Below, piece after piece: positions 1-9,680 of a stretch of 35,590 nt of DNA (the first letter of the stretch is position 1; every line of letters starts with the position of its first letter). Source of the stretch: Candidatus Methanovorans sp. (lineage in GTDB: Archaea; Halobacteriota; Methanosarcinia; Methanosarcinales; Methanosarcinaceae); the NCBI GenBank assembly GCA_020793565.1, contig DQIP01000221.1:1-35590 (forward strand), written 5' to 3'. Both the position numbers and the translations under genes were made by a program. The notes under the pieces were generated by a model. That model was given only the letters and a program-made list of their open reading frames with translations, had not been told where the DNA came from and did no database searches.

Positions 1-86
1 TAACCACGGCGATTCAACCCATGATAATGCAAGAAGAATCAGTGAAACAAAATCGACAGTGGCTAGTTTCCAGTAAACAGGTGTAA
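1..86 (+). CDS. C-terminal tail of an unidentified gene entering from the left
   Basis: An open frame runs from base 3 to a TAA at 84-86 (27 residues, ending SSKQV) with no start, so it would be the end of a gene lying mostly outside the window. Its only support is the stop followed 8 bases later by a strong hairpin with a T-run. The fragment is too short to assign to a family and could be a chance open frame. Confidence 0.3.
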   Translation, partial: TTAIQPMIMQEESVKQNRQWLVSSKQV

Positions 87-94
87 TTCTAATA

Positions 95-132
95 AATAGA
101 TATGTTAACTCAAAGTTCATATCTATTTTTTG
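95..132 (+). terminator. Hairpin plus T-run terminator
   Basis: Perfect 10-bp arms AATAGATATG (95-104) and CATATCTATT (118-127), with an inner AACT/AGTT pairing in the loop, are followed immediately by a run of T. Archaeal termination relies on the T-run; the hairpin makes this a convincing end for the reading frame that stops at 86. Confidence 0.55.
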
Positions 133-138
133 TTTTTG

Positions 139-146
139 TTTATATA
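139..146 (+). promoter_or_regulatory. Probable TATA box for the gene at 216
   Basis: TTTATATA lies about 75 bases before the start codon at 216, in an A+T-rich stretch just after the terminator. Archaeal initiation about 25 bases downstream would give a leader of roughly 45 bases that contains a GGTGAT ribosome-binding site. Assigned by position and motif only. Confidence 0.4.
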
Positions 147-215
147 CATACACGACATGCAAATTTATTAACTATGTGTCTTTGCTTTAGATTACATTGA
201 ATTGGGTGATTTGTC

Positions 216-719
216 ATGGATAAAAAAAAGATTTTGCTTATTGCAGTGGTAGTGATATTTATGCTTGCATTATTTGTGTTAACACTTAAAGATGAGCAAC
301 ATGTAGAGCAAATGAATGGAAGACTGCAGCTAATATTAACATCAGAGAAGAATCAAGTAAAAGAAGGTGAAATGTTCGAGATTTATTTGAATTTATCAAA
401 TACTGGCAATAATACGGTCAATATCTGGAAAATGTCCGAGCAAATAAGTTATGATATTTCCTTCTACTATCCAAATAGATCTGAAGTACCATATGTATGC
501 GGAGTTATTGAAAGACCTAGTTTAACAAATGAATTTCTTGTTGAACTTTCTCCTGGAGACTATATAGAATCTACCTTCTCTGATTCTAAGTGCTGGAATT
601 TAGAGAAGGGAGAATATACCCTTATTGCTGAATATCATACATCTGTTGGTGAAGCTATAACAGAACCTTACTGGATAGGAAGGGTTGAATCGAATGAAAT
701 AATAATTGTGGTCGAATAA
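216..719 (+). CDS. Membrane-anchored extracellular protein of unknown function
   Basis: This 167-residue protein starts with a basic MDKKK segment and one hydrophobic stretch (about residues 5-24) that would be a signal anchor, with the rest outside the cell. The remainder is rich in beta-forming residues with an Ig-like pattern (a stretch about 'LSNTGNNTVNI', then alternating hydrophobic strands ending in IIIVVE). Two cysteines at about residues 94 and 125 could form a disulfide. There is no lipobox. A GGTGAT ribosome-binding site sits five bases before the ATG. I do not recognise a family; the layout resembles secreted domains that modulate surface proteins, but that is only an impression. 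Neighbouring sequence is mobile-element debris, so the gene may be accessory. Confidence 0.7.
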   Translation: MDKKKILLIAVVVIFMLALFVLTLKDEQHVEQMNGRLQLILTSEKNQVKEGEMFEIYLNLSNTGNNTVNIWKMSEQISYDISFYYPNRSEVPYVCGVIERPSLTNEFLVELSPGDYIESTFSDSKCWNLEKGEYTLIAEYHTSVGEAITEPYWIGRVESNEIIIVVE

Positions 720-745
720 TTTCCATGAAGTTAGTTATAAAAAGA

Positions 746-1107
746 TGGCCTCTTCGCTGTTTCATGTGGGTAGATTGAATTCCAATTTGCCCAATCTTAG
801 ATATATCATAATCATAAAGTGGCTCATCGCTGTTTTGTGTGGGTAATTTCTGGTCTTACATCAGATTGTAATTTCTGATTTCTATCGATTGGCTTAATTG
901 ATGCTTATTTATCAGCGCTCATTAGTACGCTACGCGCTAAGCTGAAGCGTTCCGCTTCGGACACCCGCAAGGTGTCCTTCGCTACACTGCCAGTCAAGTT
1001 AAAGGATTGGTTACAAAATTTTGCTTTATCAGATTATTGTTTTCGAAATTAATAGGCATGAATTTACCATAACGGAAGTCTTACCCACTCGAAACAGTGA
1101 AGAGGCG
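746..1107. mobile_element. Inverted-repeat element (MITE or IS end remnant) with an extra internal end copy
   Basis: A left end at about 746-772 (GCCTCTTCGCTGTTTC followed by GTGGGTA) reappears as a reverse complement at 1081-1107; I count 22 of 25 matching positions. A third copy, in direct orientation, lies at 820-845 (GGCTCATCGCTGTTTTG then TGTGGGTA), about 74 bases after the first. The copies look like terminal inverted repeats of an insertion sequence. No intact transposase lies between them. The right end is inside the open frame that reads into the transposase remnant, so the two remnants abut. Confidence 0.55.
944..977. repeat. Two back-to-back G+C-rich hairpins
   Basis: GAAGCG-TTC-CGCTTC (944-958) is followed with no gap by GGACACC-CGCAA-GGTGTCC (959-977). 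Both stems are perfect and far more G+C-rich than their surroundings. They lie inside the inverted-repeat element and may be a structured RNA, a REP-like unit or a protein-binding site. Function is unknown. Confidence 0.5.
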
Positions 1108-1686
1108 AATGCAAATAGCATTCCTGATGAGGATTGGATTAAAGTGGACTTGAAAAAAGAGAAACGTAAATTCAATAAGTTCAAGATGCATGAGAGTTAT
1201 ATCACATTGCCACGGACTAATTTCAAGGTTCGTCAAGTAATCTTTAAGGAACATGGTCGGAAATTACCTACGTTTTTGATTACAAATAATTTCGAGATAG
1301 AGCTTAAAACTCTGGCTCTACAGTATGCAAATTGTTGGCTGATAGAAAATAAATTCTCTGAGCTTGTTCATTTTTTCAATCTTAATGCTTTGAGTTCTCC
1401 GTTTATGATACGAATATATTTTGATGTTGTTATGACAATTGTGGCCGATACACTTTACAGGTTGCTTGCCGATGATTTGAAGAGATTTGAGGATTGCACC
1501 CCAAAAACGATCTTTTCCGATTTCATTAACTGCAGATGTAAAGGGGAAGTGGTTGGCGATGAGATTATAATCAAAATGAAGAAGAAGGCAACAACACCAA
1601 TTTTCAAATCTAATGAGATTTTTCAGAAATCGTATCCAATTCCATGGTTAGGTGATAAGAAACTTCGATTTGAGTGGATATCTTGA
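1021..1686 (+). pseudogene. C-terminal remnant of a DDE transposase
   Basis: The open frame can start at a TTG (1021), but its first 29 codons lie in the inverted-repeat element, so genuine transposase sequence probably begins near 1110. The remainder resembles the C-terminal part of IS4/IS1634-type transposases: 'TFLITNNFE', then 'YANCWLIENKFSEL', which carries the probable catalytic Glu of the DDE triad, then a long helical region (IRIYFDVVMTIVADTLYRLL) and an 'IPWLGDKKLRFEWIS' tail. The N-terminal part with the two Asp residues is missing, and the usual Arg of the Y-R-E signature appears as Cys. It is therefore inactive. The family assignment comes from pattern memory, not from a search. 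Confidence 0.6.
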
Positions 1687-1841
1687 GGTATGGTCAATTA
1701 TGAGATATAAACGGCTGACGAAAATCGGTTTTGAATGATATATGCATAATCAATATATAGAGAGAACCCAAGCGGAGTGAAAGTATTCATTTTGAAAAGC
1801 TACTTATTAAATCGTACTGTTACCTATGCTGTGAGTCTACA

Positions 1842-4043
1842 ATGAAGATCAGATCCCTCGACCTGCCGAAAAATATTCTCAAATTCTACCTGGATTCCGG
1901 CATCAAAGAACTCTATCCGCCGCAAGCAGAGGCAATCGAAAAAGGACTCCTGTCCGGCAAGAATATCCTTGCCGCAATTCCCACAGCATCCGGCAAGACA
2001 CTTCTTGCAGAACTTGCGATGCTAAAGTCGATCGCAAATGGAGGTAAGGCATTATATATAGTCCCGCTTCGCGCGCTTGCGTCTGAAAAATATGATCGGT
2101 TCAGGGAATTTAAGCCGCTTGGAGTAAAGACTGGCATCTCAACAGGGGATTTTGAGTCAAGGGATGAATGGCTTGGTGTAAACGATATCATTGTTGCGAC
2201 TTCCGAGAAAACCGACTCACTGCTTCGTAATGAAACTTCATGGATGGGGGATATCACAACCATTGTGGTTGACGAAGTGCACCTGCTGGATTCTGCAAAC
2301 CGGGGACCGACACTTGAAGTCACGATCGCAAAACTAACGAAACTCAACCCGGATGCCCAGGTCATTGCACTATCAGCCACGGTGGGAAATGCTCAGGAGG
2401 TCGCAGATTGGCTCGGTGCAAACCCGGTGCTTAGCGAATGGCGACCAATTGAACTTCGCGAGGGTGTATTCTATGGGGATGCGATCAATTTTAATGACTC
2501 GCAAAAACCGATCAAACAGGCAACCAATGACGTGGCAGTAAACCTTGTTCTGGACACACTTAAGGATGGGGGACAGTGCCTTGTGTTTGAAAGCAGCCGA
2601 CGCAATTGCACAGGTTTTGCAAACACAGCAAGCCGGAGTATCACAAAAGTGCTCAGTGTCGATGAAAAGGCGGCACTTAATGGGATTGCAAACGAAATAC
2701 TCGACTCCGGGGAAACCGAAACCGCCCGGGTGCTGGCAAAGTGTGTGAAAAACGGTGCGGCATTCCATCATGCAGGCTTGAACCCTGACCACAGGAAATT
2801 AGTTGAAAACGGATTCCGGCAGAACAAGATAAAGATCATATCCAGCACCCCGACACTTGCAGCAGGCTTGAACCTGCCTGCAAGACGTGTTATTATCAGG
2901 AGTTACAAACGGTACGACCCAAATTATGGAATGCAACCGATACCTGTTCTTGAATACAAACAGATGGCAGGCAGGGCAGGACGCCCGCGCCTTGACCCTT
3001 ATGGCGAATCGGTGCTCCTTGCACGTTCCTACGATGAATTCACAGATGTTCTGGAGCATTATGTAGATGCGAAAGCAGAGGATATCTGGTCAAAACTCGG
3101 AACCGAAAATGCACTCAGGACGCATGTGCTCTCAACCATTGTGAACGGATTCGCATCAACACGAAAAGGACTGATGGAATTCATTGGCCTGACCTTCTTT
3201 GCACACCAGCAGGAAATATGGAGTTTGAAAAGCGTTGTTGATGAATGTCTTGGTTTTTTGATAGGACATGACATGATCATTGATGAGAACGGACTGCAAC
3301 CTACAAAACTTGGAAAAGTCATATCAATGATGTACATTGACCCGCTTTCAGGATCTACAATCATTGACGGATTGAAAAAAGCTGATGTTATAACAGACCT
3401 GACCCTGCTACATCTTGTATGCAGCACACCCGACATGCGGCAGTTGTATATGCGCTCATCAGATTATGAATGGATAAATGATCTTGTAATGGCACACACC
3501 GAAGAATTCGCCCATATCCCAGGCCAGTACAAAACCGTTGATTACGAATGGTTCTTAGGGGAGGTCAAAACTGCCCTGTTTATGCTTGACTGGATAAATG
3601 AAGTTCCATCCGATAACATTACCAAAAAGTTCGGAATTGGTGAAGGCGACATACATGCATTCTCCAATACTGCCGGATGGCTCATGAATGCAATTTCACA
3701 ACTTGCAAATCTCACGGGTGTGCAGGGAGCGGATAAGGCACATGAACTGGAGAAACGAATAAAATACGGTGCAGGCCCTGAACTCGGAGAACTTATCGGG
3801 ATCCGGAATGTTGGACGTGTTCGTGCACGCAAATTATATAACGCCGGCTTTAAGTCAATAATCGATCTTAAACAGGCAAACATTGCAGTGATCTCTGATA
3901 TAGTCGGACCAAAAATTGCTGAAAAGATACTTACCCGACTCAAGGTTACTATAGAAGAAAGAACGAATGGAACCATGGTGGAATCCAGAAGCATGGATTC
4001 TTTACTGGATACCGATCAAAAGACGTTCAATGATTTTAACTAA
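1842..4043 (+). CDS. hel308: ATP-dependent DNA helicase Hel308
   Basis: This 733-residue superfamily 2, Ski2-like 3'-5' DNA helicase is proposed to act at stalled replication forks by unwinding lagging strands. A Q-motif-like start (YPPQAEAI, residues 25-32) precedes Walker A (PTASGKT, 47-53). Further motifs are DEVH (about 144-147), SAT (ALSAT, motif III), an FHHAGL segment, '[12 protein letters not shown]' (motif V) and QMAGRAGRP (motif VI). The C-terminus carries a winged helix, a ratchet and a helix-hairpin-helix ([19 protein letters not shown]). Length and order match archaeal Hel308 throughout and no frameshift is visible. The ATG start has only a weak ribosome-binding site. The upstream 155 bases are A+T-rich with TATA-like stretches (1739-1762). 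The next gene, hisD, follows in the same direction but is functionally unrelated. Confidence 0.97.
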   Translation: MKIRSLDLPKNILKFYLDSGIKELYPPQAEAIEKGLLSGKNILAAIPTASGKTLLAELAMLKSIANGGKALYIVPLRALASEKYDRFREFKPLGVKTGISTGDFESRDEWLGVNDIIVATSEKTDSLLRNETSWMGDITTIVVDEVHLLDSANRGPTLEVTIAKLTKLNPDAQVIALSATVGNAQEVADWLGANPVLSEWRPIELREGVFYGDAINFNDSQKPIKQATNDVAVNLVLDTLKDGGQCLVFESSRRNCTGFANTASRSITKVLSVDEKAALNGIANEILDSGETETARVLAKCVKNGAAFHHAGLNPDHRKLVENGFRQNKIKIISSTPTLAAGLNLPARRVIIRSYKRYDPNYGMQPIPVLEYKQMAGRAGRPRLDPYGESVLLARSYDEFTDVLEHYVDAKAEDIWSKLGTENALRTHVLSTIVNGFASTRKGLMEFIGLTFFAHQQEIWSLKSVVDECLGFLIGHDMIIDENGLQPTKLGKVISMMYIDPLSGSTIIDGLKKADVITDLTLLHLVCSTPDMRQLYMRSSDYEWINDLVMAHTEEFAHIPGQYKTVDYEWFLGEVKTALFMLDWINEVPSDNITKKFGIGEGDIHAFSNTAGWLMNAISQLANLTGVQGADKAHELEKRIKYGAGPELGELIGIRNVGRVRARKLYNAGFKSIIDLKQANIAVISDIVGPKIAEKILTRLKVTIEERTNGTMVESRSMDSLLDTDQKTFNDFN

Positions 4044-4106
4044 AAATCATGTGCAGGTTTTAAACATGATGTGTACATATCAAAAGTAAAACAAGAGACG
4101 ATAATC

Positions 4107-5390
4107 ATGCTGTACAAACACTTATCCGATGTTACCGATGCAGAGATGGAAAAACTGCTCTGTCGTGGAGGAGAACTTGCAGATGTCACAGAGACCGTGT
4201 CATCCATACTTTCCGATGTGCGGGAAGATGGCGACAGTGCCCTGATACGTTATACAGGACAATTCGATGGTGCCAAACTTAAAATTACGAATATCGAAGT
4301 TACGGAAGAGGAGATAAATGAGGCAGTAAGTAAACTCGATGATGAGCTCCTGTGTCACCTTGAAATTGCAGCAAACAACATACGCACGTTCCATACTGCG
4401 CAGATGCCACAGGGTATGTGGTTCATTGAACTTGCACCGGGTATCGAACTCGGGCAGAAAGTGACACCACTCGGTAGTGTTGGCGCGTACATCCCTGGCG
4501 GGCGGGCATCCTACCCGTCAACTGTGCTTATGACAGTGATACCTGCAAAGGTTGCAGGTGTCAGGAATGTGGTCATGTGCACACCACCGCAAGCCGATGG
4601 CAGTGTGAACCCTCTTACCCTTGCGGCTGCAAGGATTACAGGTGTTGACCATGTTTACAAGATCGGCGGAGTGCAGGCAATCGGTGCTATGTCATACGGT
4701 ACGGAAACTGTAATGGGAGTTGACAAGATCGTGGGACCCGGTAACGTATACGTGACAGCAGCCAAGATGCAGGTTCGGGAAAAGACTGAGATCGATTTTC
4801 CTGCCGGACCCAGTGAAGTGCTCATCATTGCCGATGATTCGGCAGATGCAAAAATGGCAGCATCCGACATCATCGCACAGGCGGAACATGACCCAAATGC
4901 TGTTTCTGTACTGGTAACACCCTCTGTAACCCTTGCAGAAAAAGTACGGGACGAGGTCATCCGGCAGGCCGGGAATACAAAACGACGCGAGATCGTAGAT
5001 GCATCACTTGGGAATGCTGCAGTGATCGTTGCCGATTCTATAGACATGTGCATTGATTTTGCCAATGAGTTTGCGACAGAACATCTTGAGATCATGGTAA
5101 GTGATGCAGACCCGGTCCTGGACAGGATCGAGAATGCAGGTTCCATATTCATCGGTAACTACGCACCTGTATCGGCAGGAGATTATGCATCCGGTACGAA
5201 CCATGTGCTTCCAACAGCCGGATATGCAAAAGTATATTCCGGACTCAATATCAACCACTTTGTCAAGTACTCAAGCATCCAGAGAATCGGGAAAGATGGA
5301 TTGGGTAGTATCAAGGATACCATTATAGCCCTTGCTGAAGAAGAAGGGCTTACGGCCCATGCTGATGCTGTAAGGGCCAGATTCGAATAA
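4107..5390 (+). CDS. hisD: Histidinol dehydrogenase
   Basis: HisD catalyses the last two oxidations of histidine synthesis, L-histidinol to L-histidine, using 2 NAD+ and a Zn ion. The frame stays open back to a GTG at 4071, but I choose the ATG at 4107: it gives 427 residues starting [10 protein letters not shown], the usual family length. Signatures are [13 protein letters not shown], '[11 protein letters not shown]', DFPAGPSE, the metal-binding QAEHD, ATEHLE, and '[15 protein letters not shown]', which holds the Asp that binds zinc. A C-terminal His (LTAHADAV) would be the last zinc ligand. All key residues are present. It follows hel308 by about 60 bases. No other his genes are in the window, which is common in archaea where his genes are scattered. 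Confidence 0.97.
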   Translation: MLYKHLSDVTDAEMEKLLCRGGELADVTETVSSILSDVREDGDSALIRYTGQFDGAKLKITNIEVTEEEINEAVSKLDDELLCHLEIAANNIRTFHTAQMPQGMWFIELAPGIELGQKVTPLGSVGAYIPGGRASYPSTVLMTVIPAKVAGVRNVVMCTPPQADGSVNPLTLAAARITGVDHVYKIGGVQAIGAMSYGTETVMGVDKIVGPGNVYVTAAKMQVREKTEIDFPAGPSEVLIIADDSADAKMAASDIIAQAEHDPNAVSVLVTPSVTLAEKVRDEVIRQAGNTKRREIVDASLGNAAVIVADSIDMCIDFANEFATEHLEIMVSDADPVLDRIENAGSIFIGNYAPVSAGDYASGTNHVLPTAGYAKVYSGLNINHFVKYSSIQRIGKDGLGSIKDTIIALAEEEGLTAHADAVRARFE

Positions 5391-5409
5391 TGGTATTTAT
5401 GGTTTTTTC

Positions 5410-5605
5410 GTAACTATTCAGCCATGCTTGAGACCGGACACCGGTTGCGATTTATTTCTTATTTGTGTCTACTGTATCACATTTTCCAGTTTTTAATACT
5501 GAGTCTATGGCCATCGATTTCAAATCTAGTCGATAATTGTATGTAATTGTCAATTTAGGGGTAATTCAATCTACTGATAACGTATATGTGTGGCTGAATA
5601 GTTAC
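5410..5605. mobile_element. 196-bp inverted-repeat element (MITE-like)
   Basis: A perfect 15-bp inverted repeat, GTAACTATTCAGCCA (5410-5424) and TGGCTGAATAGTTAC (5591-5605), bounds an A+T-rich segment with no coding potential. Ends starting GTAA recall the IS66 family, although no clear 8-bp target duplication is visible. It lies between hisD and the next gene, whose first usable start is 14 bases past the right end. Confidence 0.7.
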
Positions 5606-5618
5606 AACCAAACAAGCA

Positions 5619-6122
5619 TTGCAATTTGTTGACCTGCCAGTAAATGCACCGGATCGTGGAGGTAAGATCGCCCATGTGAGTGCTGGCTGGTTGAATAAAT
5701 ACCACAACAGGGTCTTATTAGATTTGTTGGTGCTCATGTATCTGGCAGTTTTTACTTTTTATGCGTATGGGAAAGTTAATCCGGATATGTACATGATAGG
5801 CGTCATCAGTGGTTTGTCTTTCCATCTTTTCACAGGAGTAAATGATTGGCAAAGATTCAATAGGACTGGCAGGGGGATCTCACAACTACAAACCACCCGA
5901 AAACAAATAGCGATCAAATTTTTGTTTATTATCAGTCTGATCGTTTTCATTGTCTTTTTGGTAACTAACATCACCGGAGGAATAGCTTTTGTATCAGGCA
6001 CCATGGTCTTTGCCTGGATTAAATTTCTAGAACTTCTCTATTGGGAGCACAAGAACAGGAAGATATTGATCGTGGATAAAACATCTTTTTACGCAGTGGA
6101 TGTTGACAGAGAACGGGGCTGA
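5619..6122 (+). CDS. Four-helix membrane protein of unknown function
   Basis: The frame gives 167 residues with a charged N-terminus (about 1-30), four hydrophobic segments (about residues 32-50, 57-72, 98-118 and 120-140) and a hydrophilic tail with KTSFYAVDVDRERG. It is an integral membrane protein; I recognise no family. The only start near the open-frame limit is a TTG at 5619 without a convincing ribosome-binding site, and the in-frame stop just upstream (5595-5597) is inside the right repeat of the 196-bp element. A GTG at 5676 is the alternative. The element may therefore have removed or replaced the original 5' end and promoter. Codon usage looks ordinary and the frame is intact to the stop. 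Confidence 0.6.
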   Translation: MQFVDLPVNAPDRGGKIAHVSAGWLNKYHNRVLLDLLVLMYLAVFTFYAYGKVNPDMYMIGVISGLSFHLFTGVNDWQRFNRTGRGISQLQTTRKQIAIKFLFIISLIVFIVFLVTNITGGIAFVSGTMVFAWIKFLELLYWEHKNRKILIVDKTSFYAVDVDRERG

Positions 6123-6154
6123 GTAATCCGATCCGGCAAGTAAATAAGTAGAAG

Positions 6155-6237
6155 GTGTCAACACATCGTAAACAAAAAATCTCAATACATCGTGAACGCT
6201 CATTTTTCATTTTAGTGTCAACACATCCTTCACAAAC
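6155..6237. repeat. Three direct copies of a TCAACACATC-type repeat
   Basis: GTGTCAACACATCGTAAAC (6155-6173), TCTCAATACATCGTGAAC (6180-6197) and GTGTCAACACATCCTTCAC (from 6215) lie in the same direction in the gap between two convergent genes. The same motif forms the inverted repeat at 11181-11255. Short tandem copies of this kind are typical of transposase-binding ends of an insertion sequence, but no transposase is nearby. Confidence 0.55.
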
Positions 6238-6310
6238 ACCATCCGTACAATAAAATGTTGAAAATGTTCAATGATCACAGGTTCAACGATCCGAACTGCT
6301 GTTTTGCGTC

Positions 6311-7702
6311 TCAGGAAGGCGGCATAAGTGGATAGAATGCCCTTGTCACAACCTCGCTCAAGGACGGATGGATATCCATGCCATTCATGATGGGCTCTGC
6401 ACTCTGCAGTGGAGTGTACATCAGGGGAATGATCTGGTGAATCAGGATCGAGGCATGTGGACCTATTATATGTGCTCCCAGAATCTTGTAAGTATCCGAT
6501 TCCACAATGACCTTTACAAAATAATCCTTAACACCCATTGCCTGCCCTTTGGCAGTATCCTCATATCGCTCAAAACCTATGAGCACACTGTGCTCCCCAT
6601 ACCTTCCAATGGCTTCCCTTTCCCTTAATCCCACACTTGCAATTTCAGGATATGAAAATACTGCATGGGGTACTGCATGATAATCGACCTTAACATTTTT
6701 CTTCAAGATCGCATTGTAGTAAACTATAGTTGACTCATAGTTTGCCACATGCTTAAAAAGATACTTCCCATTGGCATCCCCGAATGCCCAGATGTTTGGC
6801 TGTGAAGTTTCAAGATATTCATTTGTCACGATCCATCCTTTGCCATCAGTTTCTATCCCTCCCTTTCCGGGATGCAGTATATCTGAGTTTGAACCCCTTC
6901 CTGTAGCAACAAGAATTTCCTCTGAAACCACTTCGATCACTTCACCGGTACTCATGTCCTTTGCAACAACCTTTTTATTTCCATTATTGGTCATCCGAAC
7001 TTCAATTACTTCATGACCCGTAATCAGGTTAAGATATTCAGACATTACTTTCTTTGCCAGTGCTGAAACCTCCGTTTCCTCTTCAGGAATGAATCGGGGA
7101 TTTCTTCCGATGATAGTTACGTTAGAACCCATTGCAGAGAAAAAATGACCGTATTCTGCCGCTATATAACCACCGCCTATGATGGTAACACTATCCGGTA
7201 GTTCGGTCATATTCAGTACAGTATCACTTGTGAGATATTGAACTTCATCCAATCCTTTCACAGGTGGTAATGTAATCTTTGAGCCCGCACATAAAAAGAT
7301 CATATTTGATCTTATTGTCTCATTGCCCACCTTTAATATATATGGAGCAACAAATTCTGCCACTTCAGGGTAGTAATCTATATTCTCATTGCCGGAAATT
7401 CCCTTACGAATCATATCGATATTTTTCGATATGTGAGTTCTCATCCTATCCATCACAGTCTTAAAACCAGTGTTTTTTATTTCCACATCAATGCCAAATT
7501 TCGATGCAGTCCCTATTTCCCTGATAAGTTCTGCAGGATAAAATAACAATTTAGATGGAATGCACCCTCTTGTAAGGCATATCCCCCCGGGTTCATCCTT
7601 ATCGATAACTGCGATCTTTATACCGGGATTTTGGTTAATCATTGGCCCTACAATATTCATTGCAGAACCGGTACCCACTACAATTAGATCATAATCTTTC
7701 AT
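6311..7702 (-). CDS. Dihydrolipoamide dehydrogenase-like flavoprotein
   Basis: This 463-residue member of the class I pyridine nucleotide-disulfide oxidoreductases would use FAD, NAD(P)H and a redox disulfide to reduce a small disulfide or similar substrate. It has an FAD-binding GTGSA motif (10-14), the disulfide GGICLTRGCIPSK (C42 and C47), an NAD-binding 'TIIGGGYIAAEYG', an FAD motif ending in AFGDANG, and the C-terminal His-Glu pair (IHPSLSE) that acts as base. The frame is open to 7768, but the ATG at 7702 has GGTGAG placed ideally before it. No 2-oxoacid dehydrogenase or lipoyl protein is encoded here, so the partner is unclear; mercuric-reductase relatives are an alternative, though no metal-binding N-domain is present. 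It is convergent with the membrane-protein gene. Confidence 0.85.
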   Translation of the reverse strand: MKDYDLIVVGTGSAMNIVGPMINQNPGIKIAVIDKDEPGGICLTRGCIPSKLLFYPAELIREIGTASKFGIDVEIKNTGFKTVMDRMRTHISKNIDMIRKGISGNENIDYYPEVAEFVAPYILKVGNETIRSNMIFLCAGSKITLPPVKGLDEVQYLTSDTVLNMTELPDSVTIIGGGYIAAEYGHFFSAMGSNVTIIGRNPRFIPEEETEVSALAKKVMSEYLNLITGHEVIEVRMTNNGNKKVVAKDMSTGEVIEVVSEEILVATGRGSNSDILHPGKGGIETDGKGWIVTNEYLETSQPNIWAFGDANGKYLFKHVANYESTIVYYNAILKKNVKVDYHAVPHAVFSYPEIASVGLREREAIGRYGEHSVLIGFERYEDTAKGQAMGVKDYFVKVIVESDTYKILGAHIIGPHASILIHQIIPLMYTPLQSAEPIMNGMDIHPSLSEVVTRAFYPLMPPS

Positions 7703-7899
7703 ATACTCACCCACCTGTTCCCAATATGAAATTGACCTTACTGTTTTTAAGATTTTTGGTGGATACAATGATAAAAGGATTTGTTATAATGTTCAACTTT
7801 TATGGATATTCCGGTTTGACGGGGATTCCTGACAGCCCCCTGGAAATGTTCGTTGTAATGTCGCGGAGCAGGATGCTCTCATTTAATAGACGGGATATA

Positions 7900-8763
7900 T
7901 CACCTGTCTGCAGGCTCAATATGCACGACAACATCGCTCACACCAGCAAAATGTTCGATCAGTCGTTCCTCAACATCATGTGCAAGCACATGTGCTTTAT
8001 CAGTACGCATATCAGGACGAACCTTTATGTGCAGGTCAATGTGAATATCATCCACACCGCCTCGTGTTCGTATTTTGTGGCATTCGATCACGCCTTCAAT
8101 AGATCCAACAACACAGCAGATGGCATCCTCATCAAGGCGTGCGAGATCACATAAGGTATGTGAACTTTGTTGCATGATCAAGATTCCGGCACGGACAATG
8201 ACTATTGCAATGATGACCGCAATAAGCGGATCAATGATGGGGAATCCCATTTCAATTGCAACCAGGCCCAATATCACCGACAATGATACATAGATATCGC
8301 TTTTCGTATGCATTGCATCAGCGACCAGTATCTCGCTGTTAAGTTCCATTCCTTTTTTGCGTTCATAGGTCGTAACAAAAAAATTGATGCAGATCGTGGC
8401 AACCATCACAATAAAACTCATTGAGGTTATGTTCGGTTGTACTCCTGTCATGAACCTGTCAATAGAACTTTGGAGTATTTCAAATCCCACGAACATGAGG
8501 AGTATTGCAATTGCTATCGATGCCATTGTTTCATATTTCCGATGTCCGTAAGGATGATCCTTATCAGGTGGCCTGGATGCGACCTGAATGCCGATAATAC
8601 CAATTATGTTTGACACACCATCAAAAAGGGAGTGGTACCCGTCAGCCTGCATGCTGATCGTATTTGAAAGTAGGCCATAGGTGATCTTGGTTAAAGCTAC
8701 TGCAAGGTTTAGTAAAAGAATGGTAAATAATATCGTCCGCACTTTTCCAAATCGTATGTCCAC
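7900..8763 (-). CDS. Cation diffusion facilitator (Zn2+/Fe2+ type efflux)
   Basis: A 287-residue CDF transporter exporting divalent cations in exchange for protons. It has about six hydrophobic helices and a cytoplasmic C-terminal ferredoxin-like domain (about residues 205-287). The transport site shows two HxxxD motifs: H44/D48 (DGYHSLFD) and H152/D156 (DAMHTKSD). This His-Asp pattern is typical of zinc-type members. HPYGHRKYE (70-78) is the loop that usually holds the second metal site. The frame extends to an ATG at 8814, but the GTG at 8763 has AGGGG eight bases upstream and gives a better N-terminus (MDIRFGKVRT). It is divergent from the lipoprotein gene across a 138-bp promoter region. 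The metal it carries cannot be read from the sequence. Confidence 0.9.
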   Translation of the reverse strand: MDIRFGKVRTILFTILLLNLAVALTKITYGLLSNTISMQADGYHSLFDGVSNIIGIIGIQVASRPPDKDHPYGHRKYETMASIAIAILLMFVGFEILQSSIDRFMTGVQPNITSMSFIVMVATICINFFVTTYERKKGMELNSEILVADAMHTKSDIYVSLSVILGLVAIEMGFPIIDPLIAVIIAIVIVRAGILIMQQSSHTLCDLARLDEDAICCVVGSIEGVIECHKIRTRGGVDDIHIDLHIKVRPDMRTDKAHVLAHDVEERLIEHFAGVSDVVVHIEPADR

Positions 8764-8901
8764 ATGCACATCCCCTATGGAATAGAATGCACGACAATAA
8801 TATAAAAGATGCACTGAATATTGAAATTTATACGGACCTTCTCCTTCTTTCCGGCAAAAATTTAAAGAGCCATGACAACAATTACCTAAATGGTGACTCT
8901 C

Positions 8902-9630
8902 ATGGAAAACGCACGTTCACGCACTATACAAATTTTGACGATTTTGTCTCTGCTCGCTTTGACGATCACAAGCGGATGTCTTGAAACCCCTGACGCAACT
9001 CCTGCTAAAGCCAGCAATGATGCACTCTCTAAATATGGATGGGTGCAGGTCGGAGATGTTGTTTATGAAAGTCAGGAAGAAGAAATAACAGGTACGGTAA
9101 TAAAGATCAACACAGCGATGATGACGTACCAGGATGAACAGCTTGGCCAGAAAATTCAGGAGGAACTGCGTAACCTGCAAAACCAATATAATGTACAGGC
9201 TGATACACAGTTGCCACTACCGGGGTCACAGTTGACGACGCTTCGTCTTGTTTTACCTGGCGGGTTTTCATTGCCATCAGGTGTTACATCCCGCCTGGTC
9301 GATTCCCAGGTCGATACTCTAGCAGACCAGAATAATATTGATAACTTCAAAAAAGTTGGTGACAGGGAGATCACTGTAAAGGATGGATCAACCATAACTG
9401 CGAATACCTATGCAGGTGCAATTCCTCTTGATGATAACAATGGTGCATCAATCGATGTGATGGGGATCATTGCCATGTGGTCAGGTTCAAATTCAAATGT
9501 TATTGTGATTGGTATTGTTCCGGATGGTGATATTAACCTGAATATGGAAGCAATTGAAAAGACTATTATCACAATTGATGGTGAAGCCGAAATCGAAAAT
9601 ATTCTGGAATTGATCAAGACTATAGAATAG
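8902..9630 (+). CDS. Lipoprotein of unknown function
   Basis: This 242-residue protein has a signal peptide (MENARSRTIQ then a hydrophobic core) ending in a lipobox with cysteine (LTITSGC), so it should be anchored to the outside of the membrane by a lipid. The mature part opens with Thr/Ala-rich linker sequence, then a mixed alpha/beta domain (KYGWVQVGDVVYES ... IKINTAMMTY) with a Gln-rich helix. The late segment 'MGIIAMWSGSNSNVIVIG' and a charged C-terminal helix complete it. It resembles small archaeal lipoproteins that are annotated only as hypothetical. The ATG at 8902 has GGTGA five bases before it and is preferred to the one at 8890. It may be cotranscribed with the CooC-like gene 50 bases downstream. 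Confidence 0.75.
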   Translation: MENARSRTIQILTILSLLALTITSGCLETPDATPAKASNDALSKYGWVQVGDVVYESQEEEITGTVIKINTAMMTYQDEQLGQKIQEELRNLQNQYNVQADTQLPLPGSQLTTLRLVLPGGFSLPSGVTSRLVDSQVDTLADQNNIDNFKKVGDREITVKDGSTITANTYAGAIPLDDNNGASIDVMGIIAMWSGSNSNVIVIGIVPDGDINLNMEAIEKTIITIDGEAEIENILELIKTIE

Positions 9631-9680
9631 ACCTTGTCCTGACATCCACAATTCATAATCGGTTATATGAGATAGGAGAG

